Shown here in pieces: positions 37,521 to 45,247 of a stretch of DNA of 64,000 nt (its first letter is position 1; each line of letters opens with the position of its first letter). The DNA lies in contig NZ_CP042466.1 in assembly GCF_008330225.1 (NCBI RefSeq), positions 1,374,501 to 1,438,500 of the forward strand, given 5' to 3'. The translations under genes and the position numbers were made by a program. The notes under the pieces were generated by a model, which did not search any database, was not told where the DNA came from, and worked only from the letters and a program-made list of their open reading frames with translations. Source of the DNA: Geobacter sp. FeAm09. GTDB taxonomy: Bacteria > Desulfobacterota > Desulfuromonadia > Geobacterales > Pseudopelobacteraceae.

Positions 37521-39647
37521 ATGGAACAAAAAGTACAGGTTGAGTTCGGCGGCCGGACCGTAACCATTGCCAGCGGCAAAATGGCCAAACAGGCCAGCGG
37601 CGCCGTCGTGGTAAGCAGTGGCGACACCATGGTGCTGGTGACCGCCGTGGCGACCAAAGAGGCCAAGGAAGGGCAGGATTTCTTTCCCCTTACCGTCAAC
37701 TATATCGAAAAAGCCTACGCCGGCGGCAAGATCCCGGGCGGTTTTTTCAAACGCGAGGCGCGTCCGTCGGACGCTGAAACCCTTACCTGCCGGTTGATCG
37801 ACCGTCCGATCCGCCCGCTCTTCCCCGAGAATTTTCTCAACGACACCCAGATCATGGCCACCGTGGTCTCGGCCGACAAGGACAACGATCCCGGCATCCT
37901 GTCCATGCTGGGCGCCTCGGCGGCCCTGATGGTGTCCGATATCCCGTTCCAGGGTCCCATCGCCGGCGCCAAGGTAGGCCGGGTAAACGGCAAGTTGATC
38001 TGCAACCCCACCGCCGAAGAGCTTGAGCAGAGCGACCTGGAGATCGTGGTCGCCGCCAGCCGCGACGCGGTCATCATGGTGGAAGGCGAGGCCAAGTTCG
38101 TATCCGAGGCGGACATGCTGGAGGCCATCTTCTTTGCCAAAGAGGCGATGCTGCCGTTGATCGAGGCCCAGGAAGAGCTGCAGAAGAAGATCGGCGTCGC
38201 CAAGCGCGTGATCGCGCCCCCCGTGGTGGACGAGGCGCTGTTGGCCCGGGTACGCGAACTGGCCTATGACCGCATCTCCGAAGCGGTCAAGATCAAGTCC
38301 AAGCAGGAGCGCCACAACCAGATCGACCTGATCACCGCAGAAACCGTCGAGGCCCTCAAGGAAGAGTTCGAAGGCAAGACCAAGCAGATCAAGGCGTTCC
38401 TGGGCGATTTCGAATACGAGCGCGTCCGGACCGACATCCTGGACACCGGCATCCGCATCGATGGCCGCGACACGGCCACCATCCGCCCCATCACCACCGA
38501 GGCGGGCCTGTTGCCCCGTACCCACGGTTCCGCCCTGTTCACCCGCGGCGAGACCCAGGCCCTGGTTTCCACCACCCTGGGCACCTCCATCGACGAACAG
38601 CGCATCGACTCCCTGTACGGCGAGTCCCGCAAACGCTTCCTGCTCCATTACAACTTCCCGCCGTTCTCCGTGGGCGAAACCAGCTTCCGCCTGGCTCCGG
38701 GCCGTCGCGAGATCGGCCACGGCATGCTGGCCGAGCGCGCCCTGTCGGCCGTCATTCCCAAGCATGAAGACTTCCCCTACACCATCCGCATCGTCTCCGA
38801 GATCCTGGAGAGCAATGGCTCCTCCTCCATGGCGTCGGTGTGCGGCGGCAGCATGTCGCTGATGGACGCTGGCGTGCCGGTTACGGCTCCGGTGGCGGGC
38901 ATCGCCATGGGCCTGATCAAGGAGGGCGACAAGGTCGCCATCCTGTCCGACATCCTGGGTGACGAAGACCACCTGGGCGACATGGACTTCAAGGTGGCCG
39001 GCACGACCGAGGGCGTCACCGCCCTGCAGATGGACATCAAGATCGGCGGCGTCACCAAGGAGATCATGCAGCAGGCGCTGAAACAGGCCCGCGAAGGCCG
39101 GTTGCACATCCTGGGCAAGATGGCCGAGACCCTGGCCGCCGCACGCGGCGAGATGTCTCCCTTTGCCCCGCGCATCACCACCATCTGGATCAAGACCGAC
39201 CGTATCCGCGACGTCATCGGCACCGGCGGCAAGAACATCCGCAACATCACCGAGACCACCGGCGTTACCGTGGATATCGAGGATACCGGCCGCATCAACA
39301 TCGCCAGCACCAACAAGGAGGCCTGCGACCTGGCCATCCAGATGATCCGCGGCCTGACCGACGAGGCCGAAGAAGGCAAGCTCTACATGGGCACCGTCCG
39401 CAAGATCATGGACTTCGGCGCCTTTGTGGAGATCATGCCGGGCACCGACGGCTTGGTGCACATCTCCGAACTGGACACCAAGCGGGTCAAGACGGTTACC
39501 GAAGTCTTGAACGAAGGCGACAAGGTCCTGGTCAAGTGCATCGGCATCGACAAAAACGGCAAGATCAAGCTCTCCCGCAAGGAAGCGCTCGGCCTGAACC
39601 TGGACGGCACGCCTGTTGCGCCGTCCGAGGACGCGCCGTCCGAATAG
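37521..39647 (+). CDS. pnp: Polynucleotide phosphorylase
   Basis: A 708-residue phosphorolytic 3'-5' exoribonuclease. Two RNase PH domains ([39 protein letters not shown] and [35 protein letters not shown]) flank a helical linker. Then come the catalytic-domain segment [16 protein letters not shown], the KH domain ([27 protein letters not shown]) and the S1 domain ([30 protein letters not shown]). GGAG precedes the ATG. Confidence 0.97.
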   Translation: MEQKVQVEFGGRTVTIASGKMAKQASGAVVVSSGDTMVLVTAVATKEAKEGQDFFPLTVNYIEKAYAGGKIPGGFFKREARPSDAETLTCRLIDRPIRPLFPENFLNDTQIMATVVSADKDNDPGILSMLGASAALMVSDIPFQGPIAGAKVGRVNGKLICNPTAEELEQSDLEIVVAASRDAVIMVEGEAKFVSEADMLEAIFFAKEAMLPLIEAQEELQKKIGVAKRVIAPPVVDEALLARVRELAYDRISEAVKIKSKQERHNQIDLITAETVEALKEEFEGKTKQIKAFLGDFEYERVRTDILDTGIRIDGRDTATIRPITTEAGLLPRTHGSALFTRGETQALVSTTLGTSIDEQRIDSLYGESRKRFLLHYNFPPFSVGETSFRLAPGRREIGHGMLAERALSAVIPKHEDFPYTIRIVSEILESNGSSSMASVCGGSMSLMDAGVPVTAPVAGIAMGLIKEGDKVAILSDILGDEDHLGDMDFKVAGTTEGVTALQMDIKIGGVTKEIMQQALKQAREGRLHILGKMAETLAAARGEMSPFAPRITTIWIKTDRIRDVIGTGGKNIRNITETTGVTVDIEDTGRINIASTNKEACDLAIQMIRGLTDEAEEGKLYMGTVRKIMDFGAFVEIMPGTDGLVHISELDTKRVKTVTEVLNEGDKVLVKCIGIDKNGKIKLSRKEALGLNLDGTPVAPSEDAPSE

Positions 39648-39668
39648 GCACGAACCCAAACGGGGCAG

Positions 39669-39687
39669 GGGCGCAGTGCCTGCGCCC
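39669..39687. repeat. REP-like palindrome after pnp
   Basis: GGGCGCAGTGCCTGCGCCC. The same sequence lies in inverted orientation at 39777-39795, bracketing the pnp terminator. Confidence 0.6.
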
Positions 39688-39709
39688 TTGGCCCCGGAAT
39701 GACAGAAAA

Positions 39710-39739
39710 GGCGAAGCCCACAGCGGCTTCGCCTTTTTT
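39710..39739 (+). terminator. Rho-independent terminator after pnp
   Basis: The stem GGCGAAGCC/GGCTTCGCC is followed by TTTTTT. Confidence 0.88.
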
Positions 39740-39776
39740 CGTATCGTGGCCTGGCATGGTGTCACGGTAAAATAGA

Positions 39777-39799
39777 GGGCGCAGGCACTGCGCCCCTAC
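39777..39799. repeat. REP-like palindrome, inverted partner
   Basis: GGGCGCAGGCACTGCGCCC followed by CTAC. It touches the end of the methyltransferase gene and resembles the 16804-16831 element. Confidence 0.6.
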
Positions 39800-40371
39800 A
39801 AGCCAGCCTTCCTGAACAGCACCCGGGCCGTGGGCATGTCGCCCTCCCTGATTTCCTCGCTGAACAGCACCTCTCCCTCGAAGCCCCCGAATATCCTCTC
39901 CAGTTCGCCGTAGCGCAGAAAAAAGTCCGGGGTATGGGTTGCCAGGAGCCGGGGCGATTCCAGGATGGTGTCGAACAGCAGAAGCCCCCCCGGCGCCAGG
40001 GCTCCCACCTCCTCGGGGATCAGGCGGCGCAGCAGGAAGTTGATGTTGACGATCAGGTCGTACTGCCCCGTGAGGTGCCACTCCTCCAGGTCCTGCCGGC
40101 GAAAGTCGATCTCCACCCCCACTGCCCGGGCTTGTTCTTCCCCCCTGGCAATGCCCACGTCCGAGATGTCCAGACTGGTCATCCGGAAGCCGTGCCGGGC
40201 CAGGAAGATACTGTTGCGTCCCTGGCCGCAGGCCAGGTCCAAGGCCCGCCGGCCGGGAGCCAGGCGCTGGATTCGTCCTATTTCCCGCTCCAGAAAGGGG
40301 GAGGGATTCCACCCCCGATACGTCTCCTCCACCTCGAAGCGTTGGTTCCACTTGATTCTGTCCGTTTCCAC
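39796..40371 (-). CDS. TehB-like SAM-dependent methyltransferase
   Basis: A 191-residue class I methyltransferase of the tellurite-resistance/TehB type: WNQRFEVEETYRGWNPSPFLEREI, motif I ALDLACGQGRNSIFLARHG, then MTSLDISDVGIARGEEQARAVGVEIDFRRQDLEEW and YDLIVNINFLLRRLIPE. The start is GTG at 40371 with GGAGGT a few bases upstream; an ATG 24 bases further up (MQISGGHVETD) lacks an SD. The substrate is unknown. Confidence 0.8.
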   Translation of the reverse strand: METDRIKWNQRFEVEETYRGWNPSPFLEREIGRIQRLAPGRRALDLACGQGRNSIFLARHGFRMTSLDISDVGIARGEEQARAVGVEIDFRRQDLEEWHLTGQYDLIVNINFLLRRLIPEEVGALAPGGLLLFDTILESPRLLATHTPDFFLRYGELERIFGGFEGEVLFSEEIREGDMPTARVLFRKAGL

Positions 40372-40655
40372 ATGACCTCCGGATATTTGCATTTCTGCAA
40401 AAGATCGCCACACGCTGTTTTGCAGTTTTGCAAACACGTTTATGCCCATGCATACCACAACTAACCTGTTGAAACAACGGTAGATCAAAAAAGACCTTCA
40501 AAGTCCCGATTGGCGCCACCTGGCGGCGGGGAGCCCCCGGCGCAGAGCGTTGTTTTTTGCATTGCTGCAAAGAATAATCGGCGTTCGCGGCCCAATAATC
40601 GCTCTCATGTTTATAAGTTGCTGTTATTTTGGGTAAAAGTTGGTGGCTGTGATGT

Positions 40656-40670
40656 TGGCACATACTGTGC
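40656..40670 (+). promoter_or_regulatory. Candidate sigma-54 (-24/-12) promoter
   Basis: TGGCACATACTGTGC has GG-N10-GC and lies 35 bases before the small Cys-rich gene. Confidence 0.5.
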
Positions 40671-40705
40671 GTATACGGTATCGAACGCGATAAACGAGGG
40701 CGCCA

Positions 40706-40897
40706 ATGGGAAAAACGAACATCTGTCCATTTTACGGGAAAAACGATGATTACTGCGACGTGGGGTGCGGCTACATCTCGCCCCACGACGTGAACATGAT
40801 CATCCGCTACTGCAGCGGCCGCCATACCGACTGCGCCAAGTATCTGGAACTGGCCGACAGATTTCCGAACGAGTTGGTTCACCTGATCAAATGCTGA
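40706..40897 (+). CDS. Small Cys-rich protein
   Basis: A 63-residue protein with six cysteines: NICPFYGKNDDYCDVGCGYISPH...IRYCSGRHTDCAKYLE...LIKC. The pattern is zinc-finger- or Fe-S-like, and I do not recognise a named family. No signal peptide. It sits 40 bases before a small membrane-protein gene behind a -24/-12 element, so it may belong to the operon of 40938-43774. Confidence 0.6.
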   Translation: MGKTNICPFYGKNDDYCDVGCGYISPHDVNMIIRYCSGRHTDCAKYLELADRFPNELVHLIKC

Positions 40898-40937
40898 ATC
40901 ATCCTGCCATAACCATTCGATAAAAAGGAGAACTGCC

Positions 40938-41060
40938 ATGCTGTACCACCTGACGCTTCATCTTAACGGCTTCCATATCGCACTGTCACTGATAGTCGCC
41001 ATGCTGTTCATAGTCATTACACTTGCAAAGGAGAAGAGAGATGAGCGAAAGAGAGCTTGA
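40938..41060 (+). CDS. Small single-pass membrane protein (40 residues)
   Basis: MLYHLTLHLNGFHIALSLIV begins the frame, and one hydrophobic segment (residues 12-29) is followed by a basic tail KEKRDERKRA. AAAAGGAG stands 7 nt before the ATG. The frame ends 20 bases inside the next gene, an overlap typical of coupled genes. No family recognised; it may be an accessory subunit of the downstream transporter. Confidence 0.65.
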   Translation: MLYHLTLHLNGFHIALSLIVAMLFIVITLAKEKRDERKRA

Positions 41061-41292
41061 ACTGTTGTCGCGGATCGAGGAGCTGGAGCGCCACACCTGG
41101 CGCAACAGCGCCATCCTGAGGGCGGTCGCCATGGTGTCCTTCACGACCATGATCGGCTTCGTGATCGCCTCCGGGGTTGTGGGGGGCGGCCATGGCAGCC
41201 ATTGGTCCGGCCCCGCCTGGAACACCATGTGGCTCTACGGCCTGTTTGCAGCCAATGCCGTATCGATGTTCTGGACAACCCATAAAGAATAA
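41041..41292 (+). CDS. Small membrane protein (83 residues)
   Basis: A short N-terminal coiled-coil-like helix (MSERELELLSRIEELERHTW) is followed by a hydrophobic segment (ILRAVAMVSFTTMIGFVIASGVVGGGHGS) and a second one (WLYGLFAANAVSMFWT). The ATG overlaps the preceding 40-residue gene, and the next gene begins 19 bases downstream. Unknown function. Confidence 0.7.
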   Translation: MSERELELLSRIEELERHTWRNSAILRAVAMVSFTTMIGFVIASGVVGGGHGSHWSGPAWNTMWLYGLFAANAVSMFWTTHKE

Positions 41293-41310
41293 TTACGGAG
41301 GAATACTGTC

Positions 41311-42360
41311 ATGCCGATGAAACTATCTCACGCGATCCTGCTCTTGGTGGTCTGCGTTGTGTGCGCCGCCTTCAATATGCAGCTCTTTGCCGGTCTGGAC
41401 GAAATGATGGGGGACCAGTACTGGGTTGTGGACACCACCCAGGGTGACCACGGCTGGTACGCCATGGGGCTTTTGCCCCACGTGAAGAAGGTGCCCAAGG
41501 ATGTGGTCAAGGCGGTCAACACCGACCCCAACACTAAAGAGAAGTACATCATCTACGCCCAGAGCGGCGACTTTGCCGGCAAATCGGTCTACGGCATCTG
41601 TTTCGGCATCCCGCTCATCATGTACCTGATCTGGTTTGCTTTCGTCATCGGCTTCCCGGACCGGGTCGATCCCTATCTGCTCCCCCGCAAGATCTTCACC
41701 ATCGCGGTCATTATCGGCTGTTCGGTGATCGCCAACCTGTTCCTGATGCGCATCGCCGCCGACTTCGCCCGGGACCCCATGTCCCGTATCGCCAACGTGG
41801 CCGGCAACCACGCCTCGCTGCTGTTCCACAACGCCGGCATCTGGTTCGCCATCCTCTTCTCGGCCCTGGGTACCCACAGCCACTCGTCCAACGAGGTCCA
41901 GGCCCCGGACAGCCGCAACTGGCAGACCCAGGCCAACGAGAAATTCAACTGGATGTTCACCATGCTGGGCATCGTGACGGTCCTGGAAGTGGCCCTGGTG
42001 AAGAACAAACTGGCCCTGCCCGACGCAGCGGTGGATTACTCGGTGTGGATCATCTGGGTCGTCATCTTCATGCGCATGTACGGTTTCTCCCCCAAATACT
42101 GGGTCAAGCGCCCCACCGGGATCGCCATCATGGTGGTGGGCACCCTGCTGACCCTGCCGGTCTTCTATCTGCTGGAGCGGTCCACCGGGACCCTGGGGGC
42201 CGGTTTCGCCTCGCCGATCCTGGCCAAGGCCCTGGGGGCCGAGAACCAGAATGTGGGGCTGTCGCTGATGATCTCCATCTATCTGGTGTTCTGGATGGAG
42301 TTTGCCGCCGCCATCCGCAGGAACGGCCCGGTCAAGAAGGCCGTGGCCCAAAAAGCGTAA
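41311..42360 (+). CDS. Multi-pass membrane protein, unknown function
   Basis: A 349-residue integral membrane protein with about seven transmembrane segments (for example HAILLLVVCVVCAAFNMQLFAG and WIIWVVIFMRMYGF). A large first periplasmic or cytoplasmic loop (MMGDQYWVVDTTQGDHGWYAMGLLPHVKKV) and a His-rich segment GNHASLLFHNAGIWF may bind a ligand or metal. GGAGG precedes the ATG. It is co-transcribed with the OFA transporter gene that starts 20 bases later, and no homologue is known to me. Confidence 0.75.
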   Translation: MPMKLSHAILLLVVCVVCAAFNMQLFAGLDEMMGDQYWVVDTTQGDHGWYAMGLLPHVKKVPKDVVKAVNTDPNTKEKYIIYAQSGDFAGKSVYGICFGIPLIMYLIWFAFVIGFPDRVDPYLLPRKIFTIAVIIGCSVIANLFLMRIAADFARDPMSRIANVAGNHASLLFHNAGIWFAILFSALGTHSHSSNEVQAPDSRNWQTQANEKFNWMFTMLGIVTVLEVALVKNKLALPDAAVDYSVWIIWVVIFMRMYGFSPKYWVKRPTGIAIMVVGTLLTLPVFYLLERSTGTLGAGFASPILAKALGAENQNVGLSLMISIYLVFWMEFAAAIRRNGPVKKAVAQKA

Positions 42361-42379
42361 GCACCCGGGAGGAATTGTC

Positions 42380-43774
42380 ATGTCGGATATCAAGAACAGA
42401 GGGTGGAGCGTCGTCGCCGCCGGTACCGCCATCAACCTGGCGCTGGGCGTGCTCTATGCCTGGAGCATCTTCAAGGGGGCCGTCAAGGCCTCCATCGAAA
42501 AGGGCGGTCCCGATGCCTTTCACTGGGATCTGGCCTCCATCAACGACCCCTATGCGGTCTGCTGCCTGACCTTTGCCTTTGCCATGATCCTGGCCGGCCG
42601 GTGCCAGGACCGGATCGGCCCCGCCCGCACCGCCCTGATCGGCGGCATCCTGGTGGGGGCCGGCTTTGCCCTCATGGCCTTCTCCAGTTCCTACATCGCC
42701 TGGGTGCTCGGTTTCGGCATCCTGGCCGGAGCCGGGTTCGGCTTCGGCTACTCGGCGGCCACGCCGCCGGCGCTCAAGTGGTTCTCTCCCTCCAAGACCG
42801 GCCTGATCGCCGGGATCGTGGTGGCCGGCTTCGGCCTGGCTCCGGTCTACATCGCGCCGCTCTCCTCTTGGCTCATCGGCGCCTTCGGCATCCAGAAGTC
42901 CATGCTCTTCCTGGGGGCCGGTTTCACGGCGCTGGTGTGCGGCCTCTCCTTTATCCTGGCCAACCCGCCCCAGGGGTATGTGCCGGCCGAACCTGCCGAT
43001 CCGGGGCCGGTGGCCAAGCTGAACGCGGCCAAGCCGGCCGTGAACGCCACGGTCAGCGAGATGCTGCGCAACTACAAGTTCTACGTCCTGTGGGCCGCCT
43101 TCTTCATCGGTTCCGGCGCCGGCCTGATGGTTATCGGCAGCGTGGCCGGCCTGGCCAAGAAGAGCATGGGGCCCATGGCCTTTGTGGCGGTCGCCATCAT
43201 GGCCGTGGGCAACGCCGCGGGCCGGGTCGTCTCCGGGGTCCTGTCCGACAAGATCGGGCGGCGCGCCACCCTGTTCATCATGCTGTCGTTGCAGGCGGTG
43301 ATGATGTTCGTCGCCATGTCGGTGGTGAACTCGGGCAGCGCCGTGCTGCTGGTGCTCCTGGCCACCTTCATCGGCTTCAACTACGGTTCCAACCTCTCCC
43401 TGTTCCCCTCCTTTGCCAAGGACTACTGGGGGACCAAGAACTACGGCCTCAACTACGGGGCGCTCTTTACCGCCTGGGGTGTAGGGGGCTTCGTGATGGG
43501 CAAGGTTTCCGAGATGCTGAACGCCCAGCCGGGCGGCTTAGGCTCCTCCTTCATGCTGGCCGGGGTTCTGTGCGCCGTGGGCGCGGCCATGACCATCTTC
43601 CTGGCCGAGCTGAAACCCGCAACCCAGGACGACACGGAACCATCCCAGTGGAAGGAATTCTGGGCGGAATTCATGCTGGGGGCCAAGGTGTTTGCCGGTT
43701 ATGAGCAGGCCAGGGTCCGGGTGGAGCGGCCGGTCGCCGCCAAACCGGCGAAGGTTGCCGCCGAGGCCCGGTAG
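42380..43774 (+). CDS. OFA-family MFS transporter (oxalate/formate antiporter type)
   Basis: A 464-residue major-facilitator protein of the oxalate:formate antiporter family: WSVVAAGTAINLALGVLYAWSIFKGAV at the start, then AGRCQDRIGPARTALIGG, GFGYSAATPPALKWFSPSKTGLIAGIVVAGFGLAPVYIAPL, and SDKIGRRATLFIM in the second half. About 12 hydrophobic segments. In Geobacterales such proteins are candidates for small carboxylate uptake; the substrate here is inferred, not shown. It ends the operon before a strong terminator. Confidence 0.88.
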   Translation: MSDIKNRGWSVVAAGTAINLALGVLYAWSIFKGAVKASIEKGGPDAFHWDLASINDPYAVCCLTFAFAMILAGRCQDRIGPARTALIGGILVGAGFALMAFSSSYIAWVLGFGILAGAGFGFGYSAATPPALKWFSPSKTGLIAGIVVAGFGLAPVYIAPLSSWLIGAFGIQKSMLFLGAGFTALVCGLSFILANPPQGYVPAEPADPGPVAKLNAAKPAVNATVSEMLRNYKFYVLWAAFFIGSGAGLMVIGSVAGLAKKSMGPMAFVAVAIMAVGNAAGRVVSGVLSDKIGRRATLFIMLSLQAVMMFVAMSVVNSGSAVLLVLLATFIGFNYGSNLSLFPSFAKDYWGTKNYGLNYGALFTAWGVGGFVMGKVSEMLNAQPGGLGSSFMLAGVLCAVGAAMTIFLAELKPATQDDTEPSQWKEFWAEFMLGAKVFAGYEQARVRVERPVAAKPAKVAAEAR

Positions 43775-43806
43775 CGGCCGGCACGACACGAGCGGAACCA
43801 TGAAAA

Positions 43807-43846
43807 CAGGAAACCCCTCGCCGGTATGGGAGGGGTTTCCTGTTTT
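43807..43846. terminator. Rho-independent terminator (bidirectional)
   Basis: The 13-base stem CAGGAAACCCCTC/GAGGGGTTTCCTG is flanked by AAAA and TTTT. Confidence 0.88.
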
Positions 43847-43849
43847 GCA

Positions 43850-43878
43850 TTGACCAGATGTAGCATCTGTTGTACTGT
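43850..43878 (+). promoter_or_regulatory. Candidate promoter and operator of the toxin-antitoxin pair
   Basis: TTGACC, 17 nt, TACTGT. The inverted repeats AGATG-TAG-CATCT and TGTAC-N9-GTACA overlap it, fitting autorepression by the antitoxin. Confidence 0.5.
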
Positions 43879-43907
43879 TAATCTGTACATGTTATGGAGG
43901 TGCACAA

Positions 43908-44186
43908 ATGCTGCAAACCACCTATACCAATGCCAGGGCCAATTTTGCCGGGCTCTGCGACGAGGTTACGGAGAACCGGGAGATCGTGGTCATTCGCCGC
44001 CGTAAAGGGAGCAATGTGGCCATGATTGCCGCTGATGAGCTGCAAAGCCTTGTGGAAAGCGCACATCTGCTGCGTTCCCCTAGGAATGCCGAAAGGCTTT
44101 TATCCGCCCTGGAACGCGCGTTGAAAGGGGGCGGGGAGGCGTCATCGCTGGAGTCGCTTCGTAGCGAGTTGGGCCTTGAAAAGTAA
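43908..44186 (+). CDS. Phd/YefM-type antitoxin
   Basis: A 92-residue antitoxin: TTYTNARANFAGLCDEVTENREIVVIRRRKGSNVAMIAADELQSLVESAHLLRSPRNAERLLSALER is the Phd/YefM dimerisation and DNA-binding fold, and the C-terminal tail neutralises the toxin. GGAGGTG precedes the ATG. It overlaps the toxin gene by 11 bases. Confidence 0.92.
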   Translation: MLQTTYTNARANFAGLCDEVTENREIVVIRRRKGSNVAMIAADELQSLVESAHLLRSPRNAERLLSALERALKGGGEASSLESLRSELGLEK

Positions 44187-44445
44187 CCAGCGGGAAGCGG
44201 TTTTTCAGCCCGAGTTCCGCGAGGATTTGCGGTATTGGGTGGAGACGGACCGCAAGATTGCAGTGCGGGCCCTGGCCCTGGTGGAAGCAATCATGCGCGA
44301 TCCCTTCAGCGGCATCGGGAAGCCTGAACCGCTCAAGTATCTTTTGGCGGGCGCCTGGTCGAGACGGCTCACCCAGGAACATCGTATTGTCTATCTCGTG
44401 CGCGATACCCGCATCGATTTTCTTCAGGCGCGGTATCATTATTGA
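44176..44445 (+). CDS. Txe/YoeB-type mRNA interferase toxin
   Basis: An 89-residue RelE-superfamily toxin that cleaves mRNA on the ribosome. FREDLRYWVETDRKIAVRALALVEAIMRDPFSGIGKPEPLKYLLAGAWSRRLTQEHRIVYLVRD contains the catalytic Glu and Arg positions, and ARYHY at the end carries the HY pair of YoeB. The start is TTG inside the antitoxin gene. Confidence 0.92.
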   Translation: MKSNQREAVFQPEFREDLRYWVETDRKIAVRALALVEAIMRDPFSGIGKPEPLKYLLAGAWSRRLTQEHRIVYLVRDTRIDFLQARYHY

Positions 44446-44504
44446 CCTGCCTCAACCCCCACCTCTCCTCTAAAAGTTGCCCGTCCCTTGATGACTCCTT
44501 TAGC

Positions 44505-44852
44505 CTAAATTCTGACATACCGTGGCACCTTGGCCTCCAGTATCCTGATGAGTTCCGGGTCCATATACGCGTAGTTATCCGGAATATCCAGGACAACCAG
44601 CCTCGTCGTTTTGAATGCGGCTTTGAACCTGCGCGCCAGCTTGTCCCGGTGGATTCTTTCCATGCAGAAAACCACATCGGCCCATTCGATCACATCAGCG
44701 GATATGGGGGCTACGGCGTCATTGTTCGTGCCTGCCGAAAGCGCCTCGACGCCTGGATAGGCCAAGAAGACCGCCTCTGCGGTGGGGCTGCGAAGTTTAT
44801 TCTGGCTGCATACAAAAAGGAGATTCAATGGGGGCTCGCTTGGTTTTGACAT
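44505..44852 (-). CDS. Low-molecular-weight phosphotyrosine-phosphatase-like protein
   Basis: A 115-residue protein with the P-loop LLFVCSQNKLRSPTAE (C-x5-R-S) and an acid-loop region LDIPDNYAYMDPEL. It is shorter than typical LMW-PTPases (about 150) and close to a group of compact PTP-like proteins near membrane proteins. DVVFCMERIHRDKL follows the pattern of the family. Likely cytoplasmic; substrate unknown. Confidence 0.8.
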   Translation of the reverse strand: MSKPSEPPLNLLFVCSQNKLRSPTAEAVFLAYPGVEALSAGTNNDAVAPISADVIEWADVVFCMERIHRDKLARRFKAAFKTTRLVVLDIPDNYAYMDPELIRILEAKVPRYVRI

Positions 44853-44857
44853 GCTCC

Positions 44858-45178
44858 TTATTGATGGCCTTTGGTAGTTGATTCCGCCCTCTTACGAACA
44901 AGAACAAAAATATAAACAGAAACGATGCTTACCGGGATAGCGGCAATTGACCACACCATAGTTGCGGCGAGTCCCCAATTGAGCCATGCAGGGTCTCTTT
45001 TTTCTGGGACTGATCTGAAGAAGTCCGAAACAACGTACCATAAAAATGAAATAGTTATCGGTATGACCAAGGCCATAAAAACTCGACGCCAAACACTCTT
45101 TATTCCGGCCAGAAACCAAGCGGAAAGTATGACAGCCAGGCAGATCGGCAGGTATGCGCCTTCAAGTGAGTCAAACAT
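44858..45178 (-). CDS. Small integral membrane protein
   Basis: A 106-residue protein with three predicted transmembrane helices: AYLPICLAVILSAWFLAGI, RVFMALVIPITISFLWYVV and TMVWSIAAIPVSIVSVYIFV. AGGAAAA precedes ATG 45178, and the upstream in-frame Met at 45205 has no SD. It lies 5 bases before the phosphatase-like gene on the same strand, so they are probably co-transcribed. No family recognised. Confidence 0.65.
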   Translation of the reverse strand: MFDSLEGAYLPICLAVILSAWFLAGIKSVWRRVFMALVIPITISFLWYVVSDFFRSVPEKRDPAWLNWGLAATMVWSIAAIPVSIVSVYIFVLVRKRAESTTKGHQ

Positions 45179-45247
45179 TATTGCTTTTCCTACAAGTGAA
45201 TTCACGTTTCAATTGCACTACATGAAACATTTCCCTACGCCCCCCAT

